A DNA stretch of 64,000 nucleotides from Hyparrhenia diplandra. Taxonomy: Eukaryota; Streptophyta; Magnoliopsida; Poales; Poaceae. A program made the translations under genes and the position numbers. Shown here one piece after another: positions 47,750-59,547 of the stretch. A model generated the notes under the pieces. The model was not told where the DNA came from. It saw only the letters and a program-made list of their open reading frames with translations, and made no database searches. The stretch covers positions 124,001 to 188,000 of the forward strand of contig JADLZK010001159.1 in NCBI GenBank assembly GCA_015847255.1, read 5' to 3'. The stretch's first letter is position 1. Each line of letters starts with the position of its first letter.

Positions 47750-48169
47750 CTCTCTCTATCTCAAATTATAAGCCATTCAAAAAAACTTGAAGAGTTGAAA
47801 CATCTTAAATTTGACCAAATTTTTACGAATACAATAATATTTATGAAGTTCACTAATTATCATTAGATTCTTCATCATTTAAGCTTACTCTTCTAGTTTT
47901 CTTGCTTTACTTTTTAGCTTTTTCTTGTATTGTGTATTTTCCTCACATGAGGTTTAGAGTCTAACAACTCTTGTAACGTTTTGGCTATATATATCCACTT
48001 GTGCATATAGAGGTCGGATTAATTGAAAAATATCCTTCAACCAAAAAAGATTTATAGTATACTTATTTATATGTCAAAAAAACTTTATAATTCTCACTAC
48101 AGTTTTGGTCAACTTGAGATGGTTTGACTCTCTAAGATTCTTTTTAATGACTTACAATTTGGAATGGAG
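47750..48169. mobile_element. Stowaway-like element, diverged
   Basis: It begins CTCTCTCTATCTCAAATTAT after TA (47748-47749) and ends cttacaatttggaatggag before TA (48170-48171). The inverted ends are imperfect and the element is longer than a typical MITE, so it may contain an insertion. Confidence 0.7.
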
Positions 48170-48359
48170 TACAATATATAAGTGACGTGCATCAACCATG
48201 TGGTTGTTGAGAAAAAAAAAAGATTAGGATGAAAATATCCCACCATTGATTTCTATTTATAACGGAAGTTAGAACACGTGGATTTAGGTATAGAGGGCAA
48301 GTTTAGCAGAGCTCAAGTGTGAACACAAGATTGATATGTATGCTTGTGTATCGAGGTTA

Positions 48360-48685
48360 GAGCACCTCCGGTGTGTGGTAGAAAGTGAACTGAGGGGGAA
48401 GAAAGAGCGAACCGAGCACACTTTGGAGCATGCAAACCGTGGTTGTCGGAGGCAAGAGCGGATTGTTAAGGCGGTTCGCACCATGGAGAATTAAAAAGTA
48501 TTTCCTAACACCAACCGCTTGTTTGAAAGGCTGAAAGCCAACAACCCCGCACCGTTTGAATTAAAAGCAATTCTTTAGTTCTATATGGGTCCCCATAAGC
48601 GATGCTCTCACACTGCAGAAGATCGAACTCCGTTGTTGGTTCGCTTGGTCGATTCGTATGGTTCGATATGAACACTGGAGGTGCC
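48360..48685. mobile_element. Probable MITE with GAGCACCTCC ends
   Basis: Inverted repeats GAGCACCTCCGGTGT and ACACTGGAGGTGCCC flank AT-neutral DNA. The left target is TTA; the right reads TTG, so the duplication is imperfect. 48690-49465 holds no gene I recognise. Confidence 0.55.
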
Positions 48686-49478
48686 CTTGTGATGAGTGAT
48701 TGTCAAAAGATGATCAAGGATTTGGTTGAGTTTGGAGACTAACCATTACGTGAGTGTTTGTTTAACATGTCTCTTATGTGTTGGTGCGCAGGGTGGGGAG
48801 CACAGAGATAGTCACGGACATAGAGAAGGTCAAGTAGAAACAACATGCCATGCTGATGGACTGGAGCGGTGAAGAATAGATATCAGACGATTCAGACATG
48901 GACCGAGAGGCTAGTCCTGCTCCAGATGTCTGTGCGGCCTACTGCTTTATGCTACTTGATGGCCAGCAAGCGCAGTGTTGTGCTCAAGATACCTACCCGG
49001 CAGACTATTAGCTGGAAGGTGGCCATCGCTGGCGGGCTAGGCAACGCTAAGGAAAGGAGGCGGAGACGAGCGCAGTAACCGTCCGCGCAGAAAAAGAGAA
49101 ACGAACCCAAAACGAAAACCTAGTGTAACCATATTTGATTTTTTAGAAGTGAAATATTATAGGAAGTATCGGAGATGACTTTATTTTAGAAGTTGGGAAG
49201 ACGGAGTTTTTAGAAGAAATATTTAGGGAACTCTTGAAGATGCTCTAGCAATGGAGCCCAAAGCTATTTATTTCAGACTGTTCGATTGATGTTTTTGTTG
49301 TGAGAAAAATATTGAACCATGACCTCTATTTACTGTTTTGGTCAATTCTCCGTCGTCCCTAGCTAGTAGTAGTAGTGCCGTCCCTAGCTACCGGTGGTAG
49401 TGCCTCAATAAATTTGAACAAAATTCGGTGGACGCTGGAATCAAGTCAAGACCCTAGCAACCATCCTACTGTTCCTAG

Positions 49479-49723
49479 TTTTTTTTTTTTTTTTTTTTTT
49501 TTTTTGAGATTACACAAGTACAACGCAGGCGCTCAACACGTGCGTCTGCACTCACCCCTATGAACACACGTACGCAAAACCTACCCCTATGAGCACCTTC
49601 GAAGGACTGAGCCGGCAAATCTTGAAGTTCCGAAGTCACCACTGGCGCCTCGCTATCGACGGGGACGTCGCCTACCACTTAATGCATAGCGCCGGAAAAT
49701 CCATTGAGCCATGAGCCCCTCGA
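49479..49723 (-). mobile_element. tRNA-derived SINE, minus orientation, with TSD
   Basis: Exact 13-bp duplications CTACTGTTCCTAG flank it (49466-49478, 49724-49736). A T run at 49479-49505 is the minus-strand poly-A tail. The body (tgagtgcagacgcacg..., cggaggtgctc-like and ggtgacttcgg-like blocks on the minus strand) matches the copies at about 53995-54296 and 60017-60326. The tRNA-like head is mostly missing, so this copy is 5' truncated. Confidence 0.9.
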
Positions 49724-50172
49724 CTACTGTTCCTAGTTGGTCCTCGGCTCGACCGAACCAGCTCCTCCATCGTCTCCACGTGTGTGATGATCAACTTGAT
49801 TTTTGTACATGGAAAATCTTTGCCTGTGCTAGTTTATCACAACAAAAACGCTATGTGTCACCATGTTCATTTTCATGAACGCGACGTCGGACGCCATCTT
49901 GGATAGCCGGTAGCCGTCGTTCTAGTGGCGTCGTTTTCTTGCTACAGGCCGGTCCCTTACCATGTTCATTTTCTTGGTACAGGTGGCGTCTATCTAGTGG
50001 CGTCGTTCTAACCGGTGGTAACCATCTTGGATGCCCATTCTTCTGTGATGGTCCTTCTTCGGTGCCTTACCAGATGACACCGTCGACAGTACCTAGGCAT
50101 ACACCTCAAATTCTAAGTTTTTTTTTCACTCTCTCCATCACATCAATTTTTAGGCGCATGCATGGAGCATTA

Positions 50173-52224
50173 GAATCTCAACGGCTCGAGCGCCCCCCGC
50201 GGGCGACTTCGAGGCGGCGGCCGCCCGCTCCACCAGCTCCCTCCCTCCGGCGTCTCTCCGGCCGCCCGCCGCGCCCTCCGCGCCGTGGTGGCGGCGGCGG
50301 CGGCGGCGGCGGCTCCACAATGGAGCACCGTCGGCGGCGTCCACCTCTCCCGGCCCCATCCCCTCGCTCCCTCTCCCTCCAACCTTCAACTCCGGCGACC
50401 TAGCAGCCCGGCCGCCGCCCCCCCCCGCGCCGCCGGCCCGGCGTGCGGATCGGTGAGGGCCATCCCGGTTCCGTCCTCTTTGCCCGATGTGGGGCCTCGC
50501 CCCCCCCCTCTCCGTGGCGGGCTGGGCGGCCGGCCGGGAGCGCCGGCGTGGTTGGTCCGCCCACCGCCGGCCTGGCCCCCTCCCGGGCCTCTCGGGCCGG
50601 ATCGTACGGGCGGGGTGCTCCAGGCGCCGCCGGCGCTGCTGTGGCGGCGTCGGGCGACACGCCGGAGATGTCACCGGATGTCGCGAGGGCGATCCGGTCC
50701 TCGCTCCACTACAGCTCGACAGCGCCGTGCGCACCGGCGGCACGCTGGCCCGTCGGCGCTTTGTCGCGACCAAGGCTCTGGTCGCCGATCACCTGGCTTG
50801 TCGGCGTCCGGGGTGCCGCCGCCGCATCTCGCTGGCCGCGTCGTAGCTGGGACCGTGGAGTCGCAGCGGCCTGTCGCGCGCGCCCGTCCTCGGCCGGGTC
50901 CGCCCCAGGCGTGGCGCCCGTGCGTCGATCGCGCGAGCTCCGCCGCCTTTGGACTCCCCGTCGTGGCCTGGCCCCGTTGGCGTGTGGTGGTGGACGACGT
51001 TCGGCGATGGTGGTGGATCGTGCGGCGGCGCTGCGGTTTGGGCGGCGTGGTATTTGTTTGGCCGTCTCGCATCGTGGTGGTGTGGGTGGCAGCGGCTGGC
51101 GGTGCGTCTTCGGCGCCGTGGTGGCCGGCGGCGACCGGATCGCTTGCCGCTCTCACGCGAGACTTGGGCGCATGGAGCTCCGGGCGAAAAGCCCGGCCGG
51201 CGTGGTCGGGGCGGGCGGCAACGGCGACTTTTGCCGCCGCATCCTTCTTGAAGGCGTCGTCTTCGACTCTTATGCTCCTAACTGCGCCCGGCTACACTTC
51301 CACCTTGGCGCTTTGGTCGTCTCGGTGGTCCTATTTGCGCTTCATTGTTCTTCTCATCGGGTATGTCTAGCTAGTGATTGTTGCGGTGTCGTAGTGGTGG
51401 TCGTTTCCGGCGGGACGCTTTGCTACCGAGGTGCTCTTTGTTCTTTGGGCGGATGCTTTGCCGCCGTGTTTCTTGGTAGGTCGTCTTCACGAGCCAGCGT
51501 TTCGGTGTCGCGTGGGCAGGCAGTGTGGTCGCGCGATGCGTATCCGGCGGATGCTTTGCCGCCCGGTGTGGGGCGGATGCTTTGCCGCCATGTATCTTCT
51601 CTTGTGAGCTGCGTTCCGGTGTCTTGGTGCCGCCGAGATCGCGGCCGTTTCCGGCGGATGCTTTGCGCCGTGTATCTTCTCTTGCGAGCTGCGTTTCCGG
51701 TGTGCGAGTGCCGCCCGAGTCGCGGTAAACTTCCGGCGGATGCTTTGCCGCCCGTGGTCGTCGTCGTCTTCGGCGGATGCTTTCTTTGCCGAGGTTGATC
51801 TGGGACGGATGCTTTGCCGTCTAAGCTCTTAGCGGATGCTTTGCATTTGTTGTGGTTCGGTGGATGCTATGCCACCGGTCGTGTTCTGGCGGATGCTTGG
51901 CGCCAAGGAGGTCGCGGTGGATGCTTTGCCACCGAGGTCGTCGTCTTCGGTAGATGCTTTTACGTCGAGGTGTTTCTTCTACGGCTCCGATCACTACTAG
52001 CTACCTAGGTGTTGAGTTATCTTTTGTATAGGCGCACTTCTTGCCGGGTTGTTAGGTGGAGGGTTCCCTGCCCCTCGCTTTTCTTGCTTTACGTTTTATG
52101 TTTAAGGTTATCGTTAGTGTTTTAAATGCGTGATGTCTTCTCGGCATCGGGGTTTGTTGTATTTGGATTTGGTTTTCCTCCTCTTAATGAAATACGGGGT
52201 GAGCGGCCCGATCGCGAAAAAAAA
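50173..52224 (+). mobile_element. Non-LTR retroelement with TSD and hairpin array
   Basis: Exact 13-bp duplications GCATGGAGCATTA flank it (50160-50172, 52225-52237) and it ends in eight A (52217-52224). The body is GC-rich. It holds the three-hairpin module at 51180-51254 and an array of about twelve short hairpins at 51448-51963. Long open frames on both strands (for example 50285-51370 and 50443-51798 plus) look like GC-driven Arg/Pro/Ala sequence with no reverse transcriptase or endonuclease motif, so I call no gene. It is non-autonomous or strongly 5' truncated. Confidence 0.85.
51448..51963 (+). repeat. Array of ~12 hairpins with constant ATGCTTTG loop
   Basis: The core GGCGG-ATGCTTTG-CCGCC occurs at 51448, 51546, 51572 and 51735. 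Variants keep pairing: CGGTGG/CCACCG at 51858 and 51915, GACGG/CCGTC at 51804. Weaker or damaged copies occur at 51653, 51772, 51832, 51888 and 51949. Spacing is 80-100 bp in the first part and near 30 bp in the second. The paired changes point to maintenance of the stem, or to gene conversion of both arms. Confidence 0.85.
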
Positions 52225-52496
52225 GCATGGAGCATTAAATGTTGTAAAATAAATAACAAATTGTACAAATTAGTCATGTAAATCACGAGGCGAATCTTTT
52301 GAACCTATTTAGCCCATGATTGGACAATATTTACCAAATACAAATGAAAAGTGCTACAAAGGGTTCAAGTTGAAAAAATTTGCAACCTAAACAAGGCCCT
52401 AGCCACCCGAGTTACAACAACATGGCTGGTAGTAATTAATTCTCGGTGAGCTCTACGGCTCAATCCACCGCTGGCAACTGCTCACTCCATCCCTAA

Positions 52497-52848
52497 CCGT
52501 GTGTTTGGTTGAGAGTTGGCGGGTTGGAGCCCTTTAACCTAGATTTTAGGGATAACTCCAGCCCTCCTCATATTTGGTTAGATAGGTTGGATTAGGTTGG
52601 CTCTATCCCAAATTTTTGTTTGGTTAGAAGGATTTGGTTAGTCGGTCCCACATGTCATTCTCCTCTTAGCGACGGACCCGAGATGAGTTGGCTCTGTCCC
52701 TCAGTTCCCGAGGGTTGGAGCCAACCCGAATCTTAGGGGAATATTACTATATGGAGCCAACCCAACCCACCTCAGATTCCATCCAAGCAGACACGGGGAC
52801 AGGTTGGCTCCAACTCACCTCGTCCCAACGCTTAACCAAACACACGAG
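52497..52848. mobile_element. Tourist-like MITE, CCGTGTGTTTGGTT family
   Basis: The ends CCGTGTGTTTGGTTGA and TTAACCAAACACACGAG are flanked by TAA (52494-52496, 52849-52851). Internal blocks (ggttggagccaaccc, ccatccaagcag) recur in the larger element at 62938-63933. 52852-53994 has no gene I can support. Confidence 0.85.
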
Positions 52849-53994
52849 TAAATAAGTATTGTCATTGGTGTGCGTGCCAAAAATTTGACTCAGTTTGTAA
52901 AAAAAATACGTGTAACATTTGTGTCTTCAAATAATTTTGTTCAAAAACTTGATTCAAATATTTTTCCATTGATACTAGTTATATAACATAAGTATAAATA
53001 TTTGTTAATATAAAATTCGTTAAACTTGTTTATTGGGAAGCGTAAACGACACTTATTCAAGGACGGAGTGAGTATGTCACGAGTACGAGGAGGCTGAGGG
53101 GGATGTATCTATCTAGCTTTTGGTTGTGATTTTAGTGTGGATTTTTGAAGAAAAATCGGTGATAGGATATGTGATGAGGTATTTCTATCATCAATCTCTT
53201 GAAGCCCCTCACAACACCTTGATTCCAGGTTTTTCCCAAAATTATTTCCCCTCACTAGGTTTTCTTGAAGATCCTGAAAATTCATCTAAACTTCCTGATC
53301 TTCGGTTTTGGTTTTTGGTTGCAATGGTCTTTGTGCGATCTTGTGAAGGCGCACCAAAATCTCAGCTCGTTTGGAGTTCGTTGACACTCATATTTTGGCT
53401 TTGAGTGTATTGCACAGCAAGGTTTGATACAATTTTCATTTAAAATCACACTTTAGAGATCTCCTCTATGGCCTTTTAGAAAAAAAAAAAGGTTTAATTT
53501 AATAAATTTATCGGACGTGGTACCGCTCGGACATCCGATAGGATTGAGTCCCACGACACCCCCCAGCCCCCACCCTCACTCGTCGCTCGACCGCAACCAT
53601 GCATGAGCCCGTGTGCACTCCTCCTTCCCACTTCTGCATCTCACGCAAACCAACACACCCACCCTCTCCCCCACTGATGGTACGAGATTGGCCACTGCGT
53701 CTTCATCGAATGAAGAGCTCTGCTAACACCGACGATCCCGAAAGACACGATGCCTACAAAGAGCCCCGCTTGCCTTTGTGTCATGTGAGTCCGCACGTCC
53801 CAAATCACCGCTAGCTAAAACACCATGAGCATATATATATTGCAATAACAAGGAGACAACAGATGCAACACAATAGGTTGACGCAGTTCAAACACGATGG
53901 TCATTTATATTGAAACAACAAAGAATAACACCTAAAACATTAGGCTGAAGAAGTTCAAACATCAATAACATATTATTGTAACAACATTAGACAA

Positions 53995-54296
53995 GGTAGG
54001 GCCGGTCGGTGGGGACATTGGCTACCCATCGAGTTCAAATCACGGTGCTCGCACCTTTTCCCAGGATTTTCCTAGGATTTACCGGCGTTATACATTAAGT
54101 GGTAGCGGCGTTCCCGTCGGCGACGGCGCCAATGGTGACTTCAATGGTGACTTCGAGAATCTCCGATCTGCGGGTGCTTTCGGTCCTTCCGGAGGTGCTC
54201 ATAGGGGTAGGGTTTGCGTCACGTGTGTTCATAGGGGTGAGTGTGCGTGCGTATTGTGGCGTCTGCGTTATACTGTGTCATTCTCAAAAAAAAAAA
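53995..54296 (+). mobile_element. tRNA-derived SINE
   Basis: It contains a box-B-like gagttcaaatc (54031-54041), the family body (ggtgctcgcaccttttcc, ggtgacttc, cggaggtgctcata, gggtttgcgt) and a poly-A tail of 11 at 54286-54296. One internal block (aatggtgacttc) is duplicated. No target-site duplication found. Confidence 0.8.
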
Positions 54297-55120
54297 GAGA
54301 TTAAAACAACTAAAAACATAATGCAACGTCGATTGAAATAAAGCGCAACATCCAATAAACCCATTGCATCACGAGAGAATGTCGGGACGCTAGCCACCTC
54401 TACATCTCTTAGAACCAAAAGAGAGGAGGAGGAAGCGGCCTCAGATCTAGCGAAGGAGGAGGGCTGAGATCCGAGATCCACAAGGCGAGGAGCGGGCCTC
54501 GGATCTAGATCCACCCACCACCTACCATGTCGGGCGCCGCCGTCATCCTCGTCTTCGGTGCGGGGGTGCGGGAGTCGGGTCGCAGGCAAGTTATTGCGTG
54601 GAGGGCGCGAAGTTGCGCGAGGGAAGAAAGGGGGAAGGGAGCATGAATGTACGACGCAAGCGAAGAGTTCACATGCGGAGAGAGAGGGAGAGGTCGCGGT
54701 GGGGCGTGGGAGGGTGTGGACGGCGACAGCGAGAAGAACAGCGGGTGCATGAGAGCTTCTTAGGCGAGGAACAGACGAAGTGAGGAGCGAGTTTGGGCAG
54801 CGGGCGAATATGACAATGTGCCTCCTAGAACTCGAGTGAGAATGCGACACACGTCGACGCTTCAGACGCATTAACCCAGAATTACCTTAGATTTATGTGC
54901 TTAGTCTAGCTAATATTCCGCGGCTGATTATTTGCGTGCACAAGCTTTCTGGACACAATAGATGCATTGGTGATAGGTGCAGAGGTACACCAGCTGTTGG
55001 GCGAGGAGCCCGTGCCAAGAGTTAAAGGAGAACAAGTGCACTTGAACTTTGAGTGCAATTGTGATAGGCAATGCCTAGCCTGATTGATCTATTATGAAGG
55101 AAAATTGGAACGAATATATA
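54297..55120. other. Intergenic, no gene called
   Basis: 54390-54800 is purine-rich on the plus strand, with long minus-strand open frames of Ser/Arg/Pro type that match nothing I know. Confidence 0.4.
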
Positions 55121-55121
55121 G

Positions 55122-55453
55122 GACTAGTTTGGCACAGCTCAATTTCACTAGTAAAGTTGTTTTATTTTAAACAATAACTTCATGAGCAACTCTCTAGGTA
55201 AAGTTGAGCTGTGTTGAATTTTTTTTTTTTGGCAAAATAGCTTCATCAGCAGCTTCATTCATGGATATATATAAGAAATAAATGAGAGAGCCAAGATACT
55301 CTACTTTTTTTCCAGCTCTCTCCCACTCCATTCCTTGGTGAGAGGGGAAGAAAAACAACTTCACCCATAAAACTGTTTAAAAAAGAGATGTTTGGACAAA
55401 GCAATAGCTAACAACTGCTTTATGAAGGTGTTCAGAGCTGTGCTAAACTGGCT
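55122..55453. mobile_element. MITE with ~19-bp inverted ends
   Basis: GACTAGTTTGGCACAGCTC (55122-55140) is complementary, with three mismatches, to GAGCTGTGCTAAACTGGCT (55435-55453). The target-site duplication is not clear, so the superfamily is not assigned. 55740-56040 is an A-rich low-complexity stretch. Confidence 0.65.
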
Positions 55454-56039
55454 TATAAGTAATGTGGATTCGTATGACTCTCCGAGACGTCACGTCAAAG
55501 GATAAAATACAACTAAGGGCTCGTTTCGGTTCCTGGGAACCATCCCCAGCTAGAATGCTTGCAGGGCAAGGATTAAATGAATCCACTTGGTTCATTGAAA
55601 CCTGGTCAGCCATGGATACTATCCGTCCAGGAATCAAACCTGCCCACACGGAGCTGTTCGTTTCAGCCAGGAATGAAACACATGAGCAACTTAAACACAT
55701 GTTTGACAACAAATCAAATCAGTCACTTGCTTGAGTTGGTAAAAGCAGAAACAGTAAAAAAAAAAAGGAAAATATGAAAAAAAACGAATCAAAGGCCATA
55801 TAATAAAAATTAAAAAAAGATAAATAAAACAAAATCAAAGAAAATGTGTAAGAATAAAAAATGCACCGAAGAAATAAAAGAAAGAATAAAACAACAAAGA
55901 TAAACGGAAACAGAAATGGAAAAGAAAAAGAAAAAAAATTAAGAAAAACAACGCACCTACCGACCACCAGCGGCCAGCCTAAACTAAACATATACCTGGC
56001 TGGGCCTTGACGCTGTGTCAGAAAAAAAAAAGAAAAAAG

Positions 56040-57770
56040 AAAACGCACGGCGGACCGAATCTAAGCTGCGCCTTCGCGGAGCAATCAACCCAGCACTGGA
56101 CAAAAAGTCAGGACGACAAAAGGTTGGCCCATGGGCTGTCACACTTTTCACTGTCAAGAGTTTTGTTGAGTTTGTTGGGCCCAAACCGCAAGGGGAGTAG
56201 TAGTGCACTCGTTCCCATGCCGACGGAGCACCCACTAAAATAGGCATTTCTGAATCTGAGCTCAGTATACTGAAACTCTGCATTTCCATGGCGTGCTCAA
56301 CGCATGCCTGGTACGCGCTGAGGACACCAGCGATATAACAAAACAAAGACGCGAGCCGAGCCTCCAAGATGATCCACGAGAGAATGCATGGCATGGCATG
56401 GCTGGCGCTGGAAGCTGTACAAACGCCAGGAGCTCGGGCCAGGCCGGAGCCCGGTAGCAAACATGCCCTTGGTGTTTGCTTCCATGCCGCCTCGTGGAAA
56501 TTGCTTAATTCGTGTCGATCATCCTCCCGCTCCAGCAAAAACACGAGGACCGCATGCATGTCCGGTCGTCGACATGCTTATAAGCCCAAAACGAAATTTG
56601 GATGTGCTCAAAGCTGCAAGGAAAGTTCAGGAACAAGCATGCACAACTCAACGCGCGTACTATATGTGTGAGCTGCCTTAAAAAATTGAACTTTCTCTGA
56701 TACTCGCTAGTGCCAAGCCTTTTTACGGTGGCCGGATCGATGATGTTGCAATCAGCTTGCACACTTTAAACTTTCTCGGTGGAGTCCCAAATCATCTTCT
56801 CCTTGCTCCGGGCAGACTCGAGAAAGTTAATCTAAAGCTAGTGAGATGCCATGTGTGCTCCTCTCCTCATCATCCTCTCCTGGATGGAGATGGAGATGCC
56901 CCATCAAAATCACCCACGTACAAACATACCTAATAAAACGGGGTCCCGTTTATCACGCACTGACGGCAGAAAAAGGATGGAGATCTCCATCTCCGCTGAT
57001 CACACCCAATGGCCGGCTGAATCTGCTGCCACCGGGATCGATCATCGGCTTCTCCACTGAGATAAGCAACGCATATTGTGCCGGCTGGACCGATCATTCA
57101 GACACACAGACAGAGATATGCACCGCGATCGGACCGGTCGAGGTTATCCTCCTCCAAAAAGCAGCAAGTAGGCGGCCGGGGCTCTCGCGGCCGCGGGTTC
57201 GCCGTGTGGGGCGCCGCGCAAGCACACAGTGGCAGGAGGAGTGGGTGCGGGATGAGTCACGCGCGACCACGACCAAACTCTCTCGCCGTCGTCTCTTCTC
57301 GCCACGACGCGACGGGCCAGGCGGATAGGTAGTAGGAGGAGTAGTTGCAGGTGTGATCGAGTGTGAGCGGCCGCAAAGTGATCGACATGAAAAAAAAGTG
57401 GCATCTTTGCCCCTCGTTTCTTTACTCGTCTCCTCGTTTTGTTCTGGTCATTGAGCAATCATGTCATGGCGAACTGCCTACTCCTACTTCACTCACGAAA
57501 CATCAAGGATGTATATATATAGATCAAGTGGGTCGTTGGATGTCTCATAAACTATAAAATAGTCCTGCTCAGATGCTCTTCTTAGTTATTTATTATATAT
57601 ACCTTGATCTGATCGGTTTTTAACTGAAAGTCAGCTGTATTATTATAAGTTAAAGTAATTTTTTTTTAACATTCACATATCACAAAAGTAGTTTCCATAT
57701 TAAAATACACCGTGTAATGCATCATGTAATAAGTGCACTTATTCGAGTAGTATTGTAGATGTTAATATAT
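56040..57770. other. Intergenic, no gene called
   Basis: Mixed composition. Several open frames occur but none shows a domain, splice pattern or codon bias I would support. Confidence 0.4.
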
Positions 57771-58071
57771 ACTCCCTTCATACTTCATACTTGAAAAGAA
57801 AGACGTTTAGGACAGCGATACAGTCTCCAAAGTGCAACTTTAACTTCTCTTTTCTACAAAAAAATATATATGTATATTTTTATGAAAATATTTTCCAAGA
57901 CAAATCTATTGATATGATTTTCACATTTCTAAACTCAACGACTTAAAAGTTATTCATGATTTATGTTCCCAATGTTTGACCCAAACCTTTTTTCTAAAAC
58001 ATCTTCCTTTTCCAATATTAAACTTTGTCCATAATAAAGGCCAAAAAGATTAATATTCTGAATTGGTGTAA

Positions 58072-58466
58072 GAGCATCTCTAGGAGATTTTTTTTTTTAA
58101 AAAAAAGTAAATAAAAAAAAAAAAACCCTTCGACATAGTTTGGTATGTCCTCTCCAACTCGTGAGTTTCTATCAGCTCTTAGTCCGACATTTCTCTCAAG
58201 AGATCAAAGAGTAAATTGGATGTATGAGTAAATTTAAGAAAAATAAATTAAGGACTACAAAGGGTCGGGGTACAAGACAAAGAAACTACTAAAAAGAATT
58301 GGTTGTCTAGAATCAGTTTAAGGATTCTAATGGTAAATCAATTTCAAAGTTACAGTATAAGGAAACTATTTGGAGAGGAAAATATACTGAGGTTGCTACT
58401 TATTTTATAAACTCGCTGAAGTTGTTGATTTAATAAGTTAATTGTAGGAAACACCTAGAGTTGCTC
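58072..58466. mobile_element. Tourist-like MITE, GAGCA family
   Basis: The ends GAGCATCTCTAGGAG and CCTAGAGTTGCTC are flanked by TAA (58069-58071, 58467-58469). Same family as 25185-25466 and 39395-39874. Confidence 0.88.
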
Positions 58467-58666
58467 TAAGTATACAATACTAGCTAGATAGCATTGATAT
58501 GGGCTTGGTCTCTTAAATTAATCTAGACCTTTAGGAGATTATACCAATCAGATGATATATATATATATTTCTTTTTCTTATTGCTTGCATTTGATATGTA
58601 ATCTTTGGTTTTTGTGTAAGCTGTAATACGATGAATGAAATATATAGGTCCTTTGTTTTAGTACAA

Positions 58667-58700
58667 CTAGCAAATTTGTCTGTGTGTTGCAACGGGAAAA
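58667..58700 (-). mobile_element. Helitron 3' terminus, minus orientation
   Basis: The minus strand reads CCCGTTGCAACACACAGAC then AAATTTGCTAG ending at 58667, with A at 58666 on the plus strand. It is nearly the same as the Helitron 3 end. The matching 5' TCTATAC end was not found to the right, so the extent is unknown. 58701-59534 holds no gene. Confidence 0.6.
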
Positions 58701-59547
58701 AACGTGTTATAGGCTATTAATGTGTTTTGTTATAAATTTTGATATCTATAATTTATTTGTATAGAAACATTTTATTTTTTGTGAATTACTCATTATAGAC
58801 GTAGATGCTTAGAAACCCACATGCCTGTACAATTGCTCCTATATATGAATGAACACGTAAGCCTTGCCTCTATTAGTACATTCCAATAGTTGAGCTGTCA
58901 TATATATATCTCAAAGTTGACAAAGCCACAATGGACTGTGATCTGACTCAGTTGTGCTCAGCTGAGGCAGTTGGAGAGAGAGCACTGTCACTTTTGTCGT
59001 TTTTATTTTAGCTAGGAAGCTGCCTACTTGTCGTGTCCTTGAGCAGGTGACAACTAGGCCGGGCAAGTTAGCTTGACGTGTTGGGTGCACGGAGAATGGG
59101 AGATGATAACAAAAATAATCTCAAGGTGGTGCATGCACGCGTGTGTGCCTGGACCAAAAGATACTAGAATAGTGTGTGTGGATGGTGGATGCACTGTCGC
59201 CGTCTGTTATCCCAAATTTTAATTTTGTTTTTACATGCATATCTCGTTGCAGCAATGACGTCGCGTGGGGCGTGGTGTTTTTGTGCGTGCGTATATATAT
59301 ATACTCCTGGACGGTGATATGTCGACGGTCCACCAGCAATGTACGTCGTCGTGTGCTGTTTGGTTGATGAATATAGCTAGGCAGGTACTATATATAATGC
59401 AAGTTTTCAGGCAGGCAAGGATCTGAACCTATCAAAATCCAGCACCGGCCTCACAGGTCTTGCCTGGGGACGACGACGGAGACAGAGACGGAGCATGCAA
59501 TGCAAGCTATATAGTGTGTATTTTTTCCTGGGGCATGCACACATGTG

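Larger units (their letters stand above)
50118..52398. mobile_element. MITE split by a retroelement insertion
   Basis: 50118-50172 (ttttttttcactctctccat, catcacatcaatttt, gcatgcatggagcatta) and 52238-52398 (aatgttgtaaaataaataac to acctaaacaaggccc) together resemble one very common rice MITE, interrupted by the element at 50173-52224. Recognition is from memory of that rice repeat; its left terminus is not clear here. Confidence 0.6.

Noticed and set aside
50285..51798. Long plus-strand ORFs as protein-coding genes
   Set aside because: They lie inside a retroelement with a readable target-site duplication, are GC-driven, overlap frames on both strands, and show no domain.
53120..53404. 94-codon ORF as a gene
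   Set aside because: AT-rich, no domain, no splice or promoter support.
57772..58020. Stowaway MITE starting ctcccttcatac
   Set aside because: Only a left-like end is visible; no complementary right end or TA was found.
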